Positions 46,898-55,236 of a DNA stretch of 64,000 nt are shown here, one piece after another. The translations under genes were made by a program, and so were the position numbers. The notes below the pieces were generated by a model that saw nothing but the letters and a program-made list of their open reading frames with translations, was not told the origin of the DNA and made no database searches. The DNA comes from RPQJ01 sp963726665 (GTDB lineage: Bacteria; Pseudomonadota; Gammaproteobacteria; Steroidobacterales; Steroidobacteraceae): contig CAVSDW010000019.1 in the NCBI GenBank assembly GCA_963726665.1, positions 186,001-250,000 of the forward strand. Direction: 5' to 3'. Position 1 is the first letter of the stretch. Each line of letters starts with the position of its first letter.

Positions 46898-46985
46898 AAA
46901 TAGGGGACAGTCCCCTATTTCGCGTGGCCTCGGAAACCCGGGACCTGGGTCGCCGGCCTGCAGAACAGGGGACTGTCCCCTATTT
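46898..46985. repeat. Inverted-repeat element, copy E (palindromic arms)
   Basis: In this copy each arm is itself a palindrome: AAATAGGGGAC-A-GTCCCCTATTT at 46898-46920 and AACAGGGGACTGTCCCC at 46964-46980 followed by TATTT. The core GGGGAC is shared with the other copies. It lies between the divergent uvrD and DUF885 genes, so promoters and repeat overlap. Confidence 0.75.
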
Positions 46986-47034
46986 CCTTATTCCCAGTAT
47001 GATCCGGCGCCACACGTACTTCGGAGTCGCACGC

Positions 47035-48735
47035 ATGTCCAGATTCGGCCTGGCCGCCCTGGTGCTGGCCCTCGGTTTCTCCGGCGCGGCCGCGGCGGCC
47101 CCGCGGGATGCCGCCTGGGACGCCCACGTCACGAACTACATCGAGTCCTACTTCGCGGCCAATCCGAGCGCGGCCGTCTACGCGGGCAGGCACGAATTCG
47201 ACGGCCGGTTGCCGGACTTCAGCGCCGCGGGGCTCGGCCGGGAGGCCGCGAGGCTCGAGGCTGCGCGCAAGGCGACGGAAGCCTTCGATCCCGCCGGTCT
47301 GGACGGCGACCGCCGGATCGAGCGTGAGTACCTGCTCGCGGTCATCGACAAGAGCCTGTTCTGGCAAGTCGAGGCGAAGTGGCCCGAACGCAATCCGGCC
47401 TGGTACTTCGACGCGATCGACCCCGAGATCTATCTCAGCAAGGCTTATGCGCCCCTCGAGACGCGCATGCGGGCATTCATCGCCTACGCCAACGCGCTGC
47501 CGAAGGCGACGGAGCAGATCCGCACCAACCTGCGTACTCCGCTTGCGGCCCCGATCATCGACTACGGCGTCAAGGCATTCGCCGGCTACGCGGATTTTTT
47601 TGCCGGTGACGCGCCGAAGGTGTACGCATCGGTGAAGGACGTGAAGCTGCAGGCGGATCTCGCCGCTGCGGCAAAGCGCGCCTCCGGGGCTGCGCGGGCG
47701 CTGTCCGACTGGCTCGCGGCGCAGCGGCCGACGGCTACGCAGGATTACGCGATGGGCGCGCCGCTCTTCGCACGCATGCTGGCCGCGACGGAGCAGGTGA
47801 CGGTGCCGGTCGACCGGCTCGAGGCCATCGGCCGGGCGGACATGGACCGCAACCTCGCAGCGCTGCGGGAGGCCTGCGGAAAGTTCATGCCGGGCGGCGA
47901 TCTGCGCGCGTGCGTCGACAAGGTCTCGGACCGCAAGCCCGAGGGCGGGCCGGTCGCGGAGGCGCGCCGCCAGCTGCCGGAGCTGCGCGCCTACATCCTC
48001 GAGCACGACCTCGCGACCATCCCGAGCCAGGAGCAGGCACTGGTCGAGCAGGCGCCGCCCTACAACGCCCAGAACTTCGCCTACATCGTCACACCCGGGC
48101 CCTACGAGAAGAACCTTCCGGCGGTCTACTACATCGCGCCGCCCGGACCCGGCGTGGACACCCGAGGAACAGCGAGAAGTACATCATGGGCGAGGACGCG
48201 CTGCTGTTTACCTCGGTGCACGAGGTCTGGCCAGGACACTTCCTGCAGTTCCTGCATGCCAACCGCTGCAAGTCGCGCATCGGACAGCTGTTCGTGGGCT
48301 ATGCCTACGCGGAAGGCTGGGCGCACTACACCGAGGAAATGATGTGGGACTCGGGGCTCGGACGCGGGCAAGCCCGAGGTGCACATCGGCCAGATCGTGC
48401 AGGCGCTCAAGCGCGACGCGCGCTACCTCTCGGCGATCGGCCTGCACACTCGCGGCATGACGGTCGCGGAGTCTGAGAAGCTGTTCCTCGAGGGCGCGTT
48501 TCTCGATCCGGGCAACGCCCGCCAGCAGGCGCTGCGCGGGACCTACGATCCTGCGTACCTCAACTACACCCTCGGCAAGCTGATGATCGGGAAGATTCGC
48601 GAGGACTGGACCGCGACGCGCGGTGGTCGCAAGGCGTGGAAGCCCTTCCACGACCAGTTCCTGTCCTACGGTGGCCCGCCGCTGCCGATGGTGCGCAGGC
48701 TGATGCTGGGCGAGGGCGCCGGCGACCCGCTGTAG
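47035..48735 (+). CDS. DUF885-family exported protein, frameshifted twice
   Basis: Start ATG 47035 gives a signal peptide (MSRFGLAALVLALGFSGAAA). The DUF885 body has YLLAVIDKSLFWQVEAKWPERNPAWYFDAIDPEIYLSKAY-like N-terminal helices. At about 48165-48175 the frame changes by -1 into a stretch with the family signature SVHEVWPGHFLQFLHAN (HExxPGH, metalloprotease-like zinc site) and YAEGWAHYTEEMMWD. At about 48362 it changes back by +1 to PEVHIGQIVQALKRDARYLSAIGLH and the C-terminus. The two shifts cancel. The family is thought to contain zinc-dependent metallocarboxypeptidase-like proteins. Repeats E and F flank the gene. Confidence 0.75.
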
Positions 48736-48744
48736 GGGAAAAGA

Positions 48745-48788
48745 GGGGACATTCTCCTTTTCACTTCGCGGAAAAGGAGAATGTCCCC
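48745..48788. repeat. Inverted-repeat element, copy F (perfect arms, short loop)
   Basis: Arms of 18 bases, GGGGACATTCTCCTTTTC and GAAAAGGAGAATGTCCCC, with an eight-base loop: an ideal bidirectional hairpin between two converging genes. The right end is followed by TATTT and supplies the stop codon of the VanZ-like gene (TAG, 48788-48790). Confidence 0.85.
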
Positions 48789-49933
48789 TATTTCCGCGGC
48801 ATCCAGCGCGCGACGAGGATGCCGGCGATCCCCGCGATCACCACGTCCACCCATCCGAAGGCGGGCGCGGCCGAGCCGAGCTGCAGCATGCTCAGGATGA
48901 CGATGAACAGGATCGAGACGCCGGCGGCAACGTGGGGCACGAGTCCCGCGACCGCGAGCAGCCAGGTGAGCCCCACGTAACTGAAGCCTTTCGCGGCCAG
49001 GTGTCCCGGCGGGGGTGGGTTGCGCCCGATGAATTCCGTGAACGCGGGCAGGTCCACGGCGGCCGGGCCACCGTGGCCGATGGCGGGCCGCACCGCGGTC
49101 CAGGCGAGCCAGGCGCCGAGTGTGGTCGCAACCAGCACGGCGCGCGTGTGGTCGGGCAGACGACTCGACATCACGAGCACGGGCAGCAGCAATGCGATGG
49201 CCGCGAGTTCCGCGGTCACCAGCGTATTGCCAGCCGTGATGGTGCGGCCAACCAGCACCACGGCAATGACAATCAGAAATGCGTCGACCGCGCGCTGCCG
49301 GCGCGCCAGGCTGAAGACCGCCTGCGCGACCACCAGCCAGCCGACGAAATAGGTCGCGAGTTCCGCGGGTTCGATGCGCGGCGAGAAGAGCGGTCGCACC
49401 GCGTCCTTCAGCTGCCGCAGACCCACGTCCGGGACCAGCGGCCAGAGCCTCGCGAGAAACCACAGCGCGAGGATCGTGACGACCACCGCGCGTGAGCGCC
49501 CCTGGGCCGCGGTCTGCGGCGCCATGCGGGCGCTGAGCAGGTGCCAGACCGAACCGAGCAGCGCGCCGGCGAGCGCGCCGAATGTGTTGAGCGACAGGTC
49601 CTTGAGGCTCGCGACGCGCATCGGCACCGACGCCTGCAGGAGCTCCATGTAGAGCGACAGGAGTGCCCCTGCCACCGCGGCGGCGGCGAGGCCATTCGCG
49701 CGTCCGAATCGCGGCTCCAGCAGCAGCGCCAGGCAAAACCCGAACGGCAGGTACAGGAGCACGTTGTTCAGCATCTCTCCGCGCCCGGCCCGCGCCCAGG
49801 CGAGCCGGGCGAACGCATCGAGCAGCGACGGGCCGTCCGGCGCGAAGCGGAACGGGTAGAGCGACACGTAGACGATCAGCGCCACGACTGCGGCGAGAAG
49901 CAGCGGGGCGGCGAAGTGCGAGCGGCTGGCCAT
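48788..49933 (-). CDS. VanZ-like membrane protein
   Basis: 381 residues, about ten membrane helices. The VanZ core is at the N-terminal end: YVSLYPFRF, then NNVLLYLPFGFCLALLL, SLYMELLQASVPMRVASLKDLSLNTFGALAGALLG (residues about 92-126). VanZ-like proteins are associated with teicoplanin resistance in enterococci but most have no assigned role. The stop codon lies inside the end of repeat copy F, so the C-terminal residues may have been set by insertion. Read after ctaB with a nine-base gap, so it may be part of the heme A/oxidase operon. Confidence 0.82.
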   Translation of the reverse strand: MASRSHFAAPLLLAAVVALIVYVSLYPFRFAPDGPSLLDAFARLAWARAGRGEMLNNVLLYLPFGFCLALLLEPRFGRANGLAAAAVAGALLSLYMELLQASVPMRVASLKDLSLNTFGALAGALLGSVWHLLSARMAPQTAAQGRSRAVVVTILALWFLARLWPLVPDVGLRQLKDAVRPLFSPRIEPAELATYFVGWLVVAQAVFSLARRQRAVDAFLIVIAVVLVGRTITAGNTLVTAELAAIALLLPVLVMSSRLPDHTRAVLVATTLGAWLAWTAVRPAIGHGGPAAVDLPAFTEFIGRNPPPPGHLAAKGFSYVGLTWLLAVAGLVPHVAAGVSILFIVILSMLQLGSAAPAFGWVDVVIAGIAGILVARWMPRK

Positions 49934-49942
49934 CGACGGGCG

Positions 49943-50851
49943 TCAGGACCAGCGCGGGAGGTAGTGATCGACCAGCAGGACCGCGAACAGCAGCATCAGG
50001 TAGGTGATCGAGTAACGGAACACGGTCATCGGCAGGTGGGCCGGCGCGTTCCCGCTCCTGAGGGCAATCGCGTAGTGCAGGAAGCGCGCGCCGAGGACGA
50101 TGGCGAAGGCCAGATAGACGAGGCCGGTCATTCCGGTGATCCAGGGCAGCAGCGTGACGATGAAGAGCAGGATCGTATAGAGCAGGATGTGCAGCCGCGT
50201 GAATTCCACGCCGTAGGCCACCGGCAGCATGGGGATGCCCGCCTTTGCGTATTCCTCGCGCCGCGCGATCGCGAGCGCCCAGAAGTGCGGCGGGGTCCAC
50301 GCGAAGATGATCAGGAACAGCAGCAGCGCGTGGGGATCGGCGTGTCCCGTTACGGCCGTCCAGCCGAGCAATGGCGGGGCCGCGCCGGCCGCGCCGCCGA
50401 TCACGATGTTCTGCGGCGTGATGTGCTTCAACCACACCGTGTAGAGCACGGCGTAGCCGATGAGCGAGGCGAACGTGAGCACCGCGGTGAGCGGATTCAC
50501 CAGCATCCAGAGCATGCTCATGGACGCGACGCAGAGCACGGCGGCGTAGGCGAGTGCCTGGGTGGTCGTCAGGTGTCCCGTGGGAATGGGTCGCAGCATC
50601 GTGCGCGCCATCTTGCGATCGAAGCTGCGATCGACGACGTGGTTGACGGCCGCCGCGCTCGATGCGGCCAGCCCGATGCCGAGCGTGCCGAAGACGAGGG
50701 CGTTCGCCGGGGGCAGGCCCGGCACGGCGAGGAACATGCCCACGATCGCGGTGAACACGATCAGCGCAACGACCTTCGGCTTGCCGAGCTCGTAGTAGTC
50801 GCGCCACGTTGCGCGCGGCGACCCGCCGTCCGTGACGTCCGCGGAGTTCAT
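49943..50851 (-). CDS. ctaB: Heme o synthase (protoheme IX farnesyltransferase)
   Basis: 302 residues from ATG 50851, overlapping the stop of ctaA by four bases. UbiA-family prenyltransferase with nine helices; conserved NHVVDRSFDRKMARTMLRPIPTG (first Asp-rich motif, near residue 78-100) and the second motif FAWTPPHFWALAI followed by EEYAKAGIPMLP. It farnesylates heme b to heme o for CtaA. Encoded with the aa3 oxidase genes. Confidence 0.96.
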   Translation of the reverse strand: MNSADVTDGGSPRATWRDYYELGKPKVVALIVFTAIVGMFLAVPGLPPANALVFGTLGIGLAASSAAAVNHVVDRSFDRKMARTMLRPIPTGHLTTTQALAYAAVLCVASMSMLWMLVNPLTAVLTFASLIGYAVLYTVWLKHITPQNIVIGGAAGAAPPLLGWTAVTGHADPHALLLFLIIFAWTPPHFWALAIARREEYAKAGIPMLPVAYGVEFTRLHILLYTILLFIVTLLPWITGMTGLVYLAFAIVLGARFLHYAIALRSGNAPAHLPMTVFRYSITYLMLLFAVLLVDHYLPRWS

Positions 50852-51861
50852 CCGTTCCGGCGCTGGCCGGCCGTTGGGGGCCAGAGGAACCGCACGAGTG
50901 CGACCACGCTGAGCAGCAGCAGTGCCGCGACGGCGTTGTGCGCCGTGGCGAGTGGAAGCGGGAAGGTCTCGAGCACCATCACCGGCCCGACGATCAACTG
51001 CGTCGCGAGCACCACCGCGACCGCCGCGCCCGCCGTGCGCACCGCGCGCGACCCACCGGCGCGGATCGCCTGCCATGCGAGCAGTCCGAGCACCAGTGCG
51101 GTCACGACGGCACCCAGGCGGTGCGTGAAGTGGATGGCGACGCGCGCCGGGTGGTCGAGTACGCCGCCTTCGTAGTCGACGCCGAGGCCGCGCCAGAGCA
51201 CGAACGCGTCCTTGAAATCCATCTGCGGCCAGTACGTGGCCTGGCAGGTCGGGAAATCGGGGCAGGCGATCGCCGCGTAATTCGAGCTGGTCCAGCCGCC
51301 GAGCAGGATCTGCGCCGCCAGCACCACGAGGCCAAGCACCGCGAGCCTGCGCAGCCCGCGCTCGGACTCGGGCCGGCCGCCGCGCCCGGCATCGAGGCCG
51401 AGCCACCAGAGCAGCGACATCGTCGTGAGCCCGCCCGCGAGGTGCGCCGTGACGATCAGCGGCTTGAGCAGCAGCGTGACCGTCCACATGCCGAGCAGGC
51501 CCTGGAACACGACGAGCAGCACGAGCAGGGTGGGCAGCCGCACCGGCTGCATCGGATCGCGGCGGTTGCGGAACGCGAGCACCGCGATCGCGACGATGAG
51601 GAGCCCGAGGGTCGAGGCGAAGTAGCGGTGGACCATTTCCTTGATGGCCTTGTTGGCCTCGAGCGGACGGTCGGGGAAGGCGGCATTGGCTTCCTCGGCG
51701 TGTTCCACCGCCTGCCCTACCGTCAGGTGGCCGTAGCAGCCGGGCCAGTCCGGGCACCCGAGTCCTGCGCTGCTCAGCCGTGTCCAGGCCCCGATCACGA
51801 CGACGGTGATCGCGAGCAGCGCGCCGAGCAGGCACAGTCGTCGGAACCACGTTTGTCGCAT
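50848..51861 (-). CDS. ctaA: Heme A synthase (CtaA/COX15)
   Basis: 337 residues. Eight helices in two homologous halves with the heme-binding histidines in HRYFAS (near residue 79), LKPLIVTAHLAGG, AIHFTHRLGAVV and ATAHNAVAAL. The N-terminal region has CPDWPGC, the extracellular cysteine pair of many CtaA proteins; a second pair is in CPDFPTC. Oxidises heme o to heme a. ATG 51861 is preceded by GTG; either may start. Downstream ctaB overlaps, so coupled. Confidence 0.95.
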   Translation of the reverse strand: MRQTWFRRLCLLGALLAITVVVIGAWTRLSSAGLGCPDWPGCYGHLTVGQAVEHAEEANAAFPDRPLEANKAIKEMVHRYFASTLGLLIVAIAVLAFRNRRDPMQPVRLPTLLVLLVVFQGLLGMWTVTLLLKPLIVTAHLAGGLTTMSLLWWLGLDAGRGGRPESERGLRRLAVLGLVVLAAQILLGGWTSSNYAAIACPDFPTCQATYWPQMDFKDAFVLWRGLGVDYEGGVLDHPARVAIHFTHRLGAVVTALVLGLLAWQAIRAGGSRAVRTAGAAVAVVLATQLIVGPVMVLETFPLPLATAHNAVAALLLLSVVALVRFLWPPTAGQRRNG

Positions 51862-51865
51862 CACG

Positions 51866-52483
51866 TCATCCGATGTGTGAAAGGCGGAGAAGCTTCTTGA
51901 GATCGGTGAGCAGGGCGTTGTCGGGCGCCGTCGCGGGATAGCTCAGGAGCAGGTTGCCGAGCGGGTCGACGAGATAGATCCGCCCGGCGGTGGCCACCGG
52001 GCCGTCCGGGTAGACCGGGAACCGCTCGAGAAACTGCGCGCCCTGCTGGCCGACCGGCAGGACGACCACGAGGTCCGGGTGCTCGGTCTCGAAGAAGCGG
52101 TTGTCGCAGCAGCGGCCCGTCGCGACCAGGACCCGGCGCACACGGTCCGAGTCCTTGTTGAGCGCGATGCGCGACTGGCGCGTGAGGTAGAGCGCCTTGC
52201 GGCAGCGCTCGTCGCAGTGGCCGTCGCCGATGACGACCATGGTCCACTTGCCGCGCAGGAAGTGGTCCTCCACCGGCGAGCCGCCGGCGATCGCGAAGCT
52301 GGCCTCGGTCAGCGGGCGGGGCGGATCGATCAACTCACCCTTGTTCGTGCCCCCTGCTGGACGCCAGCCGTCCGCCCCGTAATAGAGCCAGAACGCGAGC
52401 GCGAGCGGTACGAAGAAAATCGCCGCGAGCAGAAGTAACTGCCGCCTGCCGCGACGAACCGCCAAAGGATCCGGGGTGTTCAT
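51866..52483 (-). CDS. SCO1/SenC-like thioredoxin-fold assembly protein
   Basis: 205 residues. One N-terminal membrane helix (QLLLLAAIFFVPLALAFWLYYG), then a thioredoxin-like domain with KWTMVVIGDGHCDERCRKAL; the CxxxC matches the copper-binding motif of SCO proteins. The conserved distal His that completes the copper site is not obvious. It also has GRCCDNRFFE, an extra Cys pair. Probably helps deliver copper to the CuA site. Lies between surf1 and ctaA with overlapping ends (ATGA with surf1). Confidence 0.78.
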   Translation of the reverse strand: MNTPDPLAVRRGRRQLLLLAAIFFVPLALAFWLYYGADGWRPAGGTNKGELIDPPRPLTEASFAIAGGSPVEDHFLRGKWTMVVIGDGHCDERCRKALYLTRQSRIALNKDSDRVRRVLVATGRCCDNRFFETEHPDLVVVLPVGQQGAQFLERFPVYPDGPVATAGRIYLVDPLGNLLLSYPATAPDNALLTDLKKLLRLSHIG

Positions 52484-53232
52484 CTCTGGTCGTCTGCCTC
52501 GGGTGCGCGTGGCTGGAGGCTCGTCGCGACGAAAGCGACGACCAGCACCAGTGCGAGTGCGAACCATTGTATCGCGTAGCCAAGGTGCCGTTCCGGCGGG
52601 AAGCCGATCGACGGGCGCCATGCGCGCTCGAACCCGTCCTGCTCGCTGGCGTCGAGCAGCACGATTCGCCGTTCCACCGGCTCGCCGAGTGCCGCCTCGA
52701 CATCCGCGGCGACGGGAAAGTTGAGCACCAGCGGCCAGCCCGTCGCGCCGTCCGCGCGGGCCCCGCCAACGCGGAGCCCGGGCGCGGGCAGGACGTCGAG
52801 GCGACCCGTCACCGTGCGCGGGGTCGCATCCACGGCCACCGCTGGCAGACGGCTTCGATCGGCGCCGAGCGGCACCCAGCCACGGTCCACCAGCAGCAGC
52901 GCGCCGCCGTCCGGGCGTCGCAAGGGCGTGAGCACGCGATACCCGGGCTGCCCGGTGCCGGACGGCATGTTGTCGAGGAGTATCTGGCGCCCGGACTCGT
53001 AGCGGCCGCTCGCCGACACCCGCTGGTAGCGCGGGAGTTCGTCCACGCGGGCGACCGTGAGTGGCACGGTGTTCGAGTCGCCCCGCTCGAACGCCTCGAT
53101 CAGTGCGCGCTTCTCGCGTGACCGGTGGATCTGCCAGGAACCGAGCGTGACGAAGCCCGCGAGCAACGCGAGGGTGAGCGCCAGCGCCCAGCGGCGCGGC
53201 GCGAACGTCCGGCCGGCGACCCGGAGCCTCAT
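52480..53232 (-). CDS. SURF1-family cytochrome oxidase assembly protein
   Basis: 250 residues with one membrane helix at each end (WALALTLALLAGFVTLGSWQIHR and YAIQWFALALVLVVAFVA). The SURF1 signature GSWQIHRSREK, then VSASGRYESGRQILLDN and LLVDRGWVPLG. SURF1 assists heme a insertion into subunit I. Starts at ATG 53232 and overlaps the SCO-like gene by four bases. Confidence 0.93.
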   Translation of the reverse strand: MRLRVAGRTFAPRRWALALTLALLAGFVTLGSWQIHRSREKRALIEAFERGDSNTVPLTVARVDELPRYQRVSASGRYESGRQILLDNMPSGTGQPGYRVLTPLRRPDGGALLLVDRGWVPLGADRSRLPAVAVDATPRTVTGRLDVLPAPGLRVGGARADGATGWPLVLNFPVAADVEAALGEPVERRIVLLDASEQDGFERAWRPSIGFPPERHLGYAIQWFALALVLVVAFVATSLQPRAPEADDQR

Positions 53233-53265
53233 CTATAATCGCGCCTCCGCGCAGCAAACCCGCAC

Positions 53266-53472
53266 ATGATCAAGATCCTCATCGTCCTCGTCCTTGCAGC
53301 CATCGTCGCGAGCCTGGGTTCGGGGCTGTTTCACCTCGTGCGGGACGAGGGGAAGTCGAAGCGCATGGTCAATGCGCTCACGCTGCGCATCGCGCTCTCG
53401 GTGCTGCTTTTCGTGTTGCTGTTCGTCGCCTGGCGCAACGGACTGATCGAGCCGCACGGCATCAATCGCTGA
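53266..53472 (+). CDS. DUF2909-family twin transmembrane protein
   Basis: 68 residues with two helices (IKILIVLVLAAIVASLGSGLFHLV and LRIALSVLLFVLLFVAWRNGL) joined by a short charged loop DEGKSKRMVNAL. Matches the twin-helix DUF2909 proteins found between the subunit III and SURF1 genes of many betaproteobacteria and gammaproteobacteria. It is on the plus strand, opposite to the oxidase genes. Function unknown, but the conserved position suggests a link to oxidase assembly. Confidence 0.85.
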   Translation: MIKILIVLVLAAIVASLGSGLFHLVRDEGKSKRMVNALTLRIALSVLLFVLLFVAWRNGLIEPHGINR

Positions 53473-53519
53473 GCGTCGAATTCCAGTCCGGCGCAGCCCG
53501 CCGTCGTCCGCGCGCGTAA

Positions 53520-53557
53520 AGAAGAACGGCCGCGCTCGGGCGGCCGTCCATTTCTTC
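53520..53557. terminator. Bidirectional terminator between DUF2909 and coxIII
   Basis: Arms ACGGCCGC (53526-53533) and GCGGCCGT (53540-53547) around a six-base loop, flanked by AAAGAAGAA on the left and CCATTTCTTC on the right, giving partial stem extension and T-rich tails in both directions between convergent genes. Confidence 0.65.
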
Positions 53558-53558
53558 A

Positions 53559-53589
53559 CTATCCGCTAACCGCTGGTCACGAACCGCTC
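53559..53589. repeat. CCGCT-type short repeat, copy 3
   Basis: Carries ATCCGCTAACCGCTGGTCAC followed by GAACCGCT. It ends just before the coxIII stop codon. Aligns with 30499-30529. Confidence 0.5.
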
Positions 53590-53593
53590 TTCG

Positions 53594-54472
53594 TCACAGC
53601 CAGTACACGAAGATGAAGAGCCCGAGCCACACCACGTCCACGAAATGCCAGTACCAGGCGACGCCTTCGAAGGCGAAGTGGTGCGTCGGCGTGAAATGGC
53701 CCTTCATCACGCGCAGCCAGATCACCGTGAGCATGATGGCGCCCATCGTCACGTGCAGGCCGTGGAAGCCGGTCAGCATGAAGAACGTCGAACCGTAGAC
53801 GCCGCTGCCGAGGGTGAGATTGAGGTCCTGGTAGGCCTCCATGTACTCGTGCGCCTGCATGTAGACGAACAGGAAGCCGAGCAGGAACGTGGCGGCCAGG
53901 AAGATCTTGAGCAGCGTCCGGTTGCCCGCCCTGAGCGCGTGGTGCGCGATCGTGATCGTGACACCGGAGGTGAGCAGGATCGCCGTGTTGAGCGCCGGGA
54001 CGCCGAAGGCCGGGATCGTCTCGAACGCTCCCCCGACTGCAGCCGGGCCGTTCGTCGGCCACGTCGCCTCGAAGCCCTTCCACAGGAACACGTTGGTGAG
54101 GAACTTGGAGCCCTCGCCGCCGAGCCACGGTACCGAGAGCTGCCGCGTGTAGTAGAGCGCGCCGAAGAACGCAGCGAAGAACATCACTTCGGAGAAGATG
54201 AACCACATCATTCCCATGCGGAACGAGCGGTCCACGCCCTGGTTGTATATCCCGGCCTGGCTCTCGCGGATGACCGTGCCGAACCAGCCGAAGAACATGA
54301 ATGCGACCAGCGCGAGGCCGATGTAGAACACCGACGGCCCCGTGAAGCCGTTCAGCCAGGCGGAGACGCCGAGCATCGTGGTGAACAACGCGACCGAGCC
54401 CACGATCGGCCACTTGCTGCCGTGCGGGATGTAGTACTTGTCGCCGCCGTGCGCGGCATGTGCCTGGGCCAT
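53594..54472 (-). CDS. ctaE: Cytochrome c oxidase subunit III
   Basis: 292 residues from ATG 54472, with AGGAGG upstream; an in-frame GTG 33 bases earlier lies before this site and is rejected. Seven membrane helices. Conserved FIFSEVMFFAAFFGALYY, EYMEAYQDL and GSTFFMLTGFHGLHVTMGAIMLTV, and the terminal HFVDVVWLGLFIFVYWL. Stabilises the aa3 oxidase core. Encoded after ctaG in the operon. Confidence 0.96.
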   Translation of the reverse strand: MAQAHAAHGGDKYYIPHGSKWPIVGSVALFTTMLGVSAWLNGFTGPSVFYIGLALVAFMFFGWFGTVIRESQAGIYNQGVDRSFRMGMMWFIFSEVMFFAAFFGALYYTRQLSVPWLGGEGSKFLTNVFLWKGFEATWPTNGPAAVGGAFETIPAFGVPALNTAILLTSGVTITIAHHALRAGNRTLLKIFLAATFLLGFLFVYMQAHEYMEAYQDLNLTLGSGVYGSTFFMLTGFHGLHVTMGAIMLTVIWLRVMKGHFTPTHHFAFEGVAWYWHFVDVVWLGLFIFVYWL

Positions 54473-54549
54473 GGGCTCGAGCCCTCCTGTTCGTCTTTCC
54501 GACACCGCCGGCGCTTCGCATCCGGCGGACCCCGATCTTTCCGTCGTCC

Positions 54550-55094
54550 TCAGCGTGCCGCGAGCTTCTGCCCGGGCAGCGCGTACATCGAATATGCGAG
54601 CGTCATCCGGTCCACGTCCGCCGGCAGGTCCGGGCTCACGATGAAGCGCACCGTGAACTCACGCTCCTCGGACGCGCCGAACGCCTGCGGCGTGAAGCAG
54701 AAGCACTCCGTCTTCTGCAGGTACTGCGCCGTGGTCGAGGGCGCGATGCTCGGCACCGCCTGCGCCACCACCGGTCGACGAAGGCGTTGTTGCGGATGCG
54801 GAACTTGGCCTCGTACAGCCGGCCCGGCTGCAGCTCGAGTTCGTTCGTCTCGGGCACGAGTTCGAATTCGCTGCCCGGCGCGAGGATGGACATGAACTCG
54901 AGCGTCACCTTGCGCCCGGCGCCCGCCTCGCTCGCCCGCGCCGCGGACGGCGTGTCGTTCACGCGTATGCCGGCCGCCTCGCAGATCACCTTGTACAGCG
55001 GAACCAGCGCGAAGCCGAACGCGAAGCTGCCCGCCACCATGACCACGAGGCTGCGCGTGAGCGAGCGGTTGCTGCGGCGGGTCGATTCGTCCAC
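54550..55094 (-). CDS. ctaG: Cytochrome c oxidase assembly protein CtaG/COX11, frameshifted near 54778
   Basis: From GTG 55094: LVVMVAGSFAFGFALVPLYKVICEAAGI is the single membrane helix with the first Cys after it. The beta domain follows to RNNAFVDR. Near 54778 the frame changes by -1 and continues VVAQAVPSIAPSTTAQYLQKTECFCFTPQAF, carrying the copper-binding CFCF. CtaG donates copper to CuB of subunit I. With only one base missing relative to the family the break is probably an error. Read one base after the small assembly gene. Confidence 0.86.
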
Positions 55095-55095
55095 G

Positions 55096-55236
55096 TCAGT
55101 GCTGCGCCTTCATGACGCCGGAGGCGATGAACGCCACGTAGATGGCGAGCGCGACCAGCGAGAGCAGGATCGTGGTCCTGCGGATGCTGCGCCGCTGCTC
55201 GTCCGTCGGGCCGCCAGTCACGTTCTTGTCGCTCAC
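55096..55236 (-). CDS. Cytochrome oxidase small assembly protein
   Basis: 46 residues from GTG 55236; its start overlaps the ctaD stop by four bases (GTGA). A polar N-terminus TDEQRRSIRR and one membrane helix TTILLSLVALAIYVAFIASGV, ending MKAQH. Tiny proteins of this type sit between ctaD and ctaG in many proteobacteria. No catalytic residues; probably a helper in subunit I maturation. Confidence 0.75.
   Translation of the reverse strand: MSDKNVTGGPTDEQRRSIRRTTILLSLVALAIYVAFIASGVMKAQH

Noticed and set aside
49943..51850. 635-codon frame joining ctaA region to ctaB
   Set aside because: Only the part from ATG 50851 encodes the farnesyltransferase; the earlier part is ctaA in the wrong frame.
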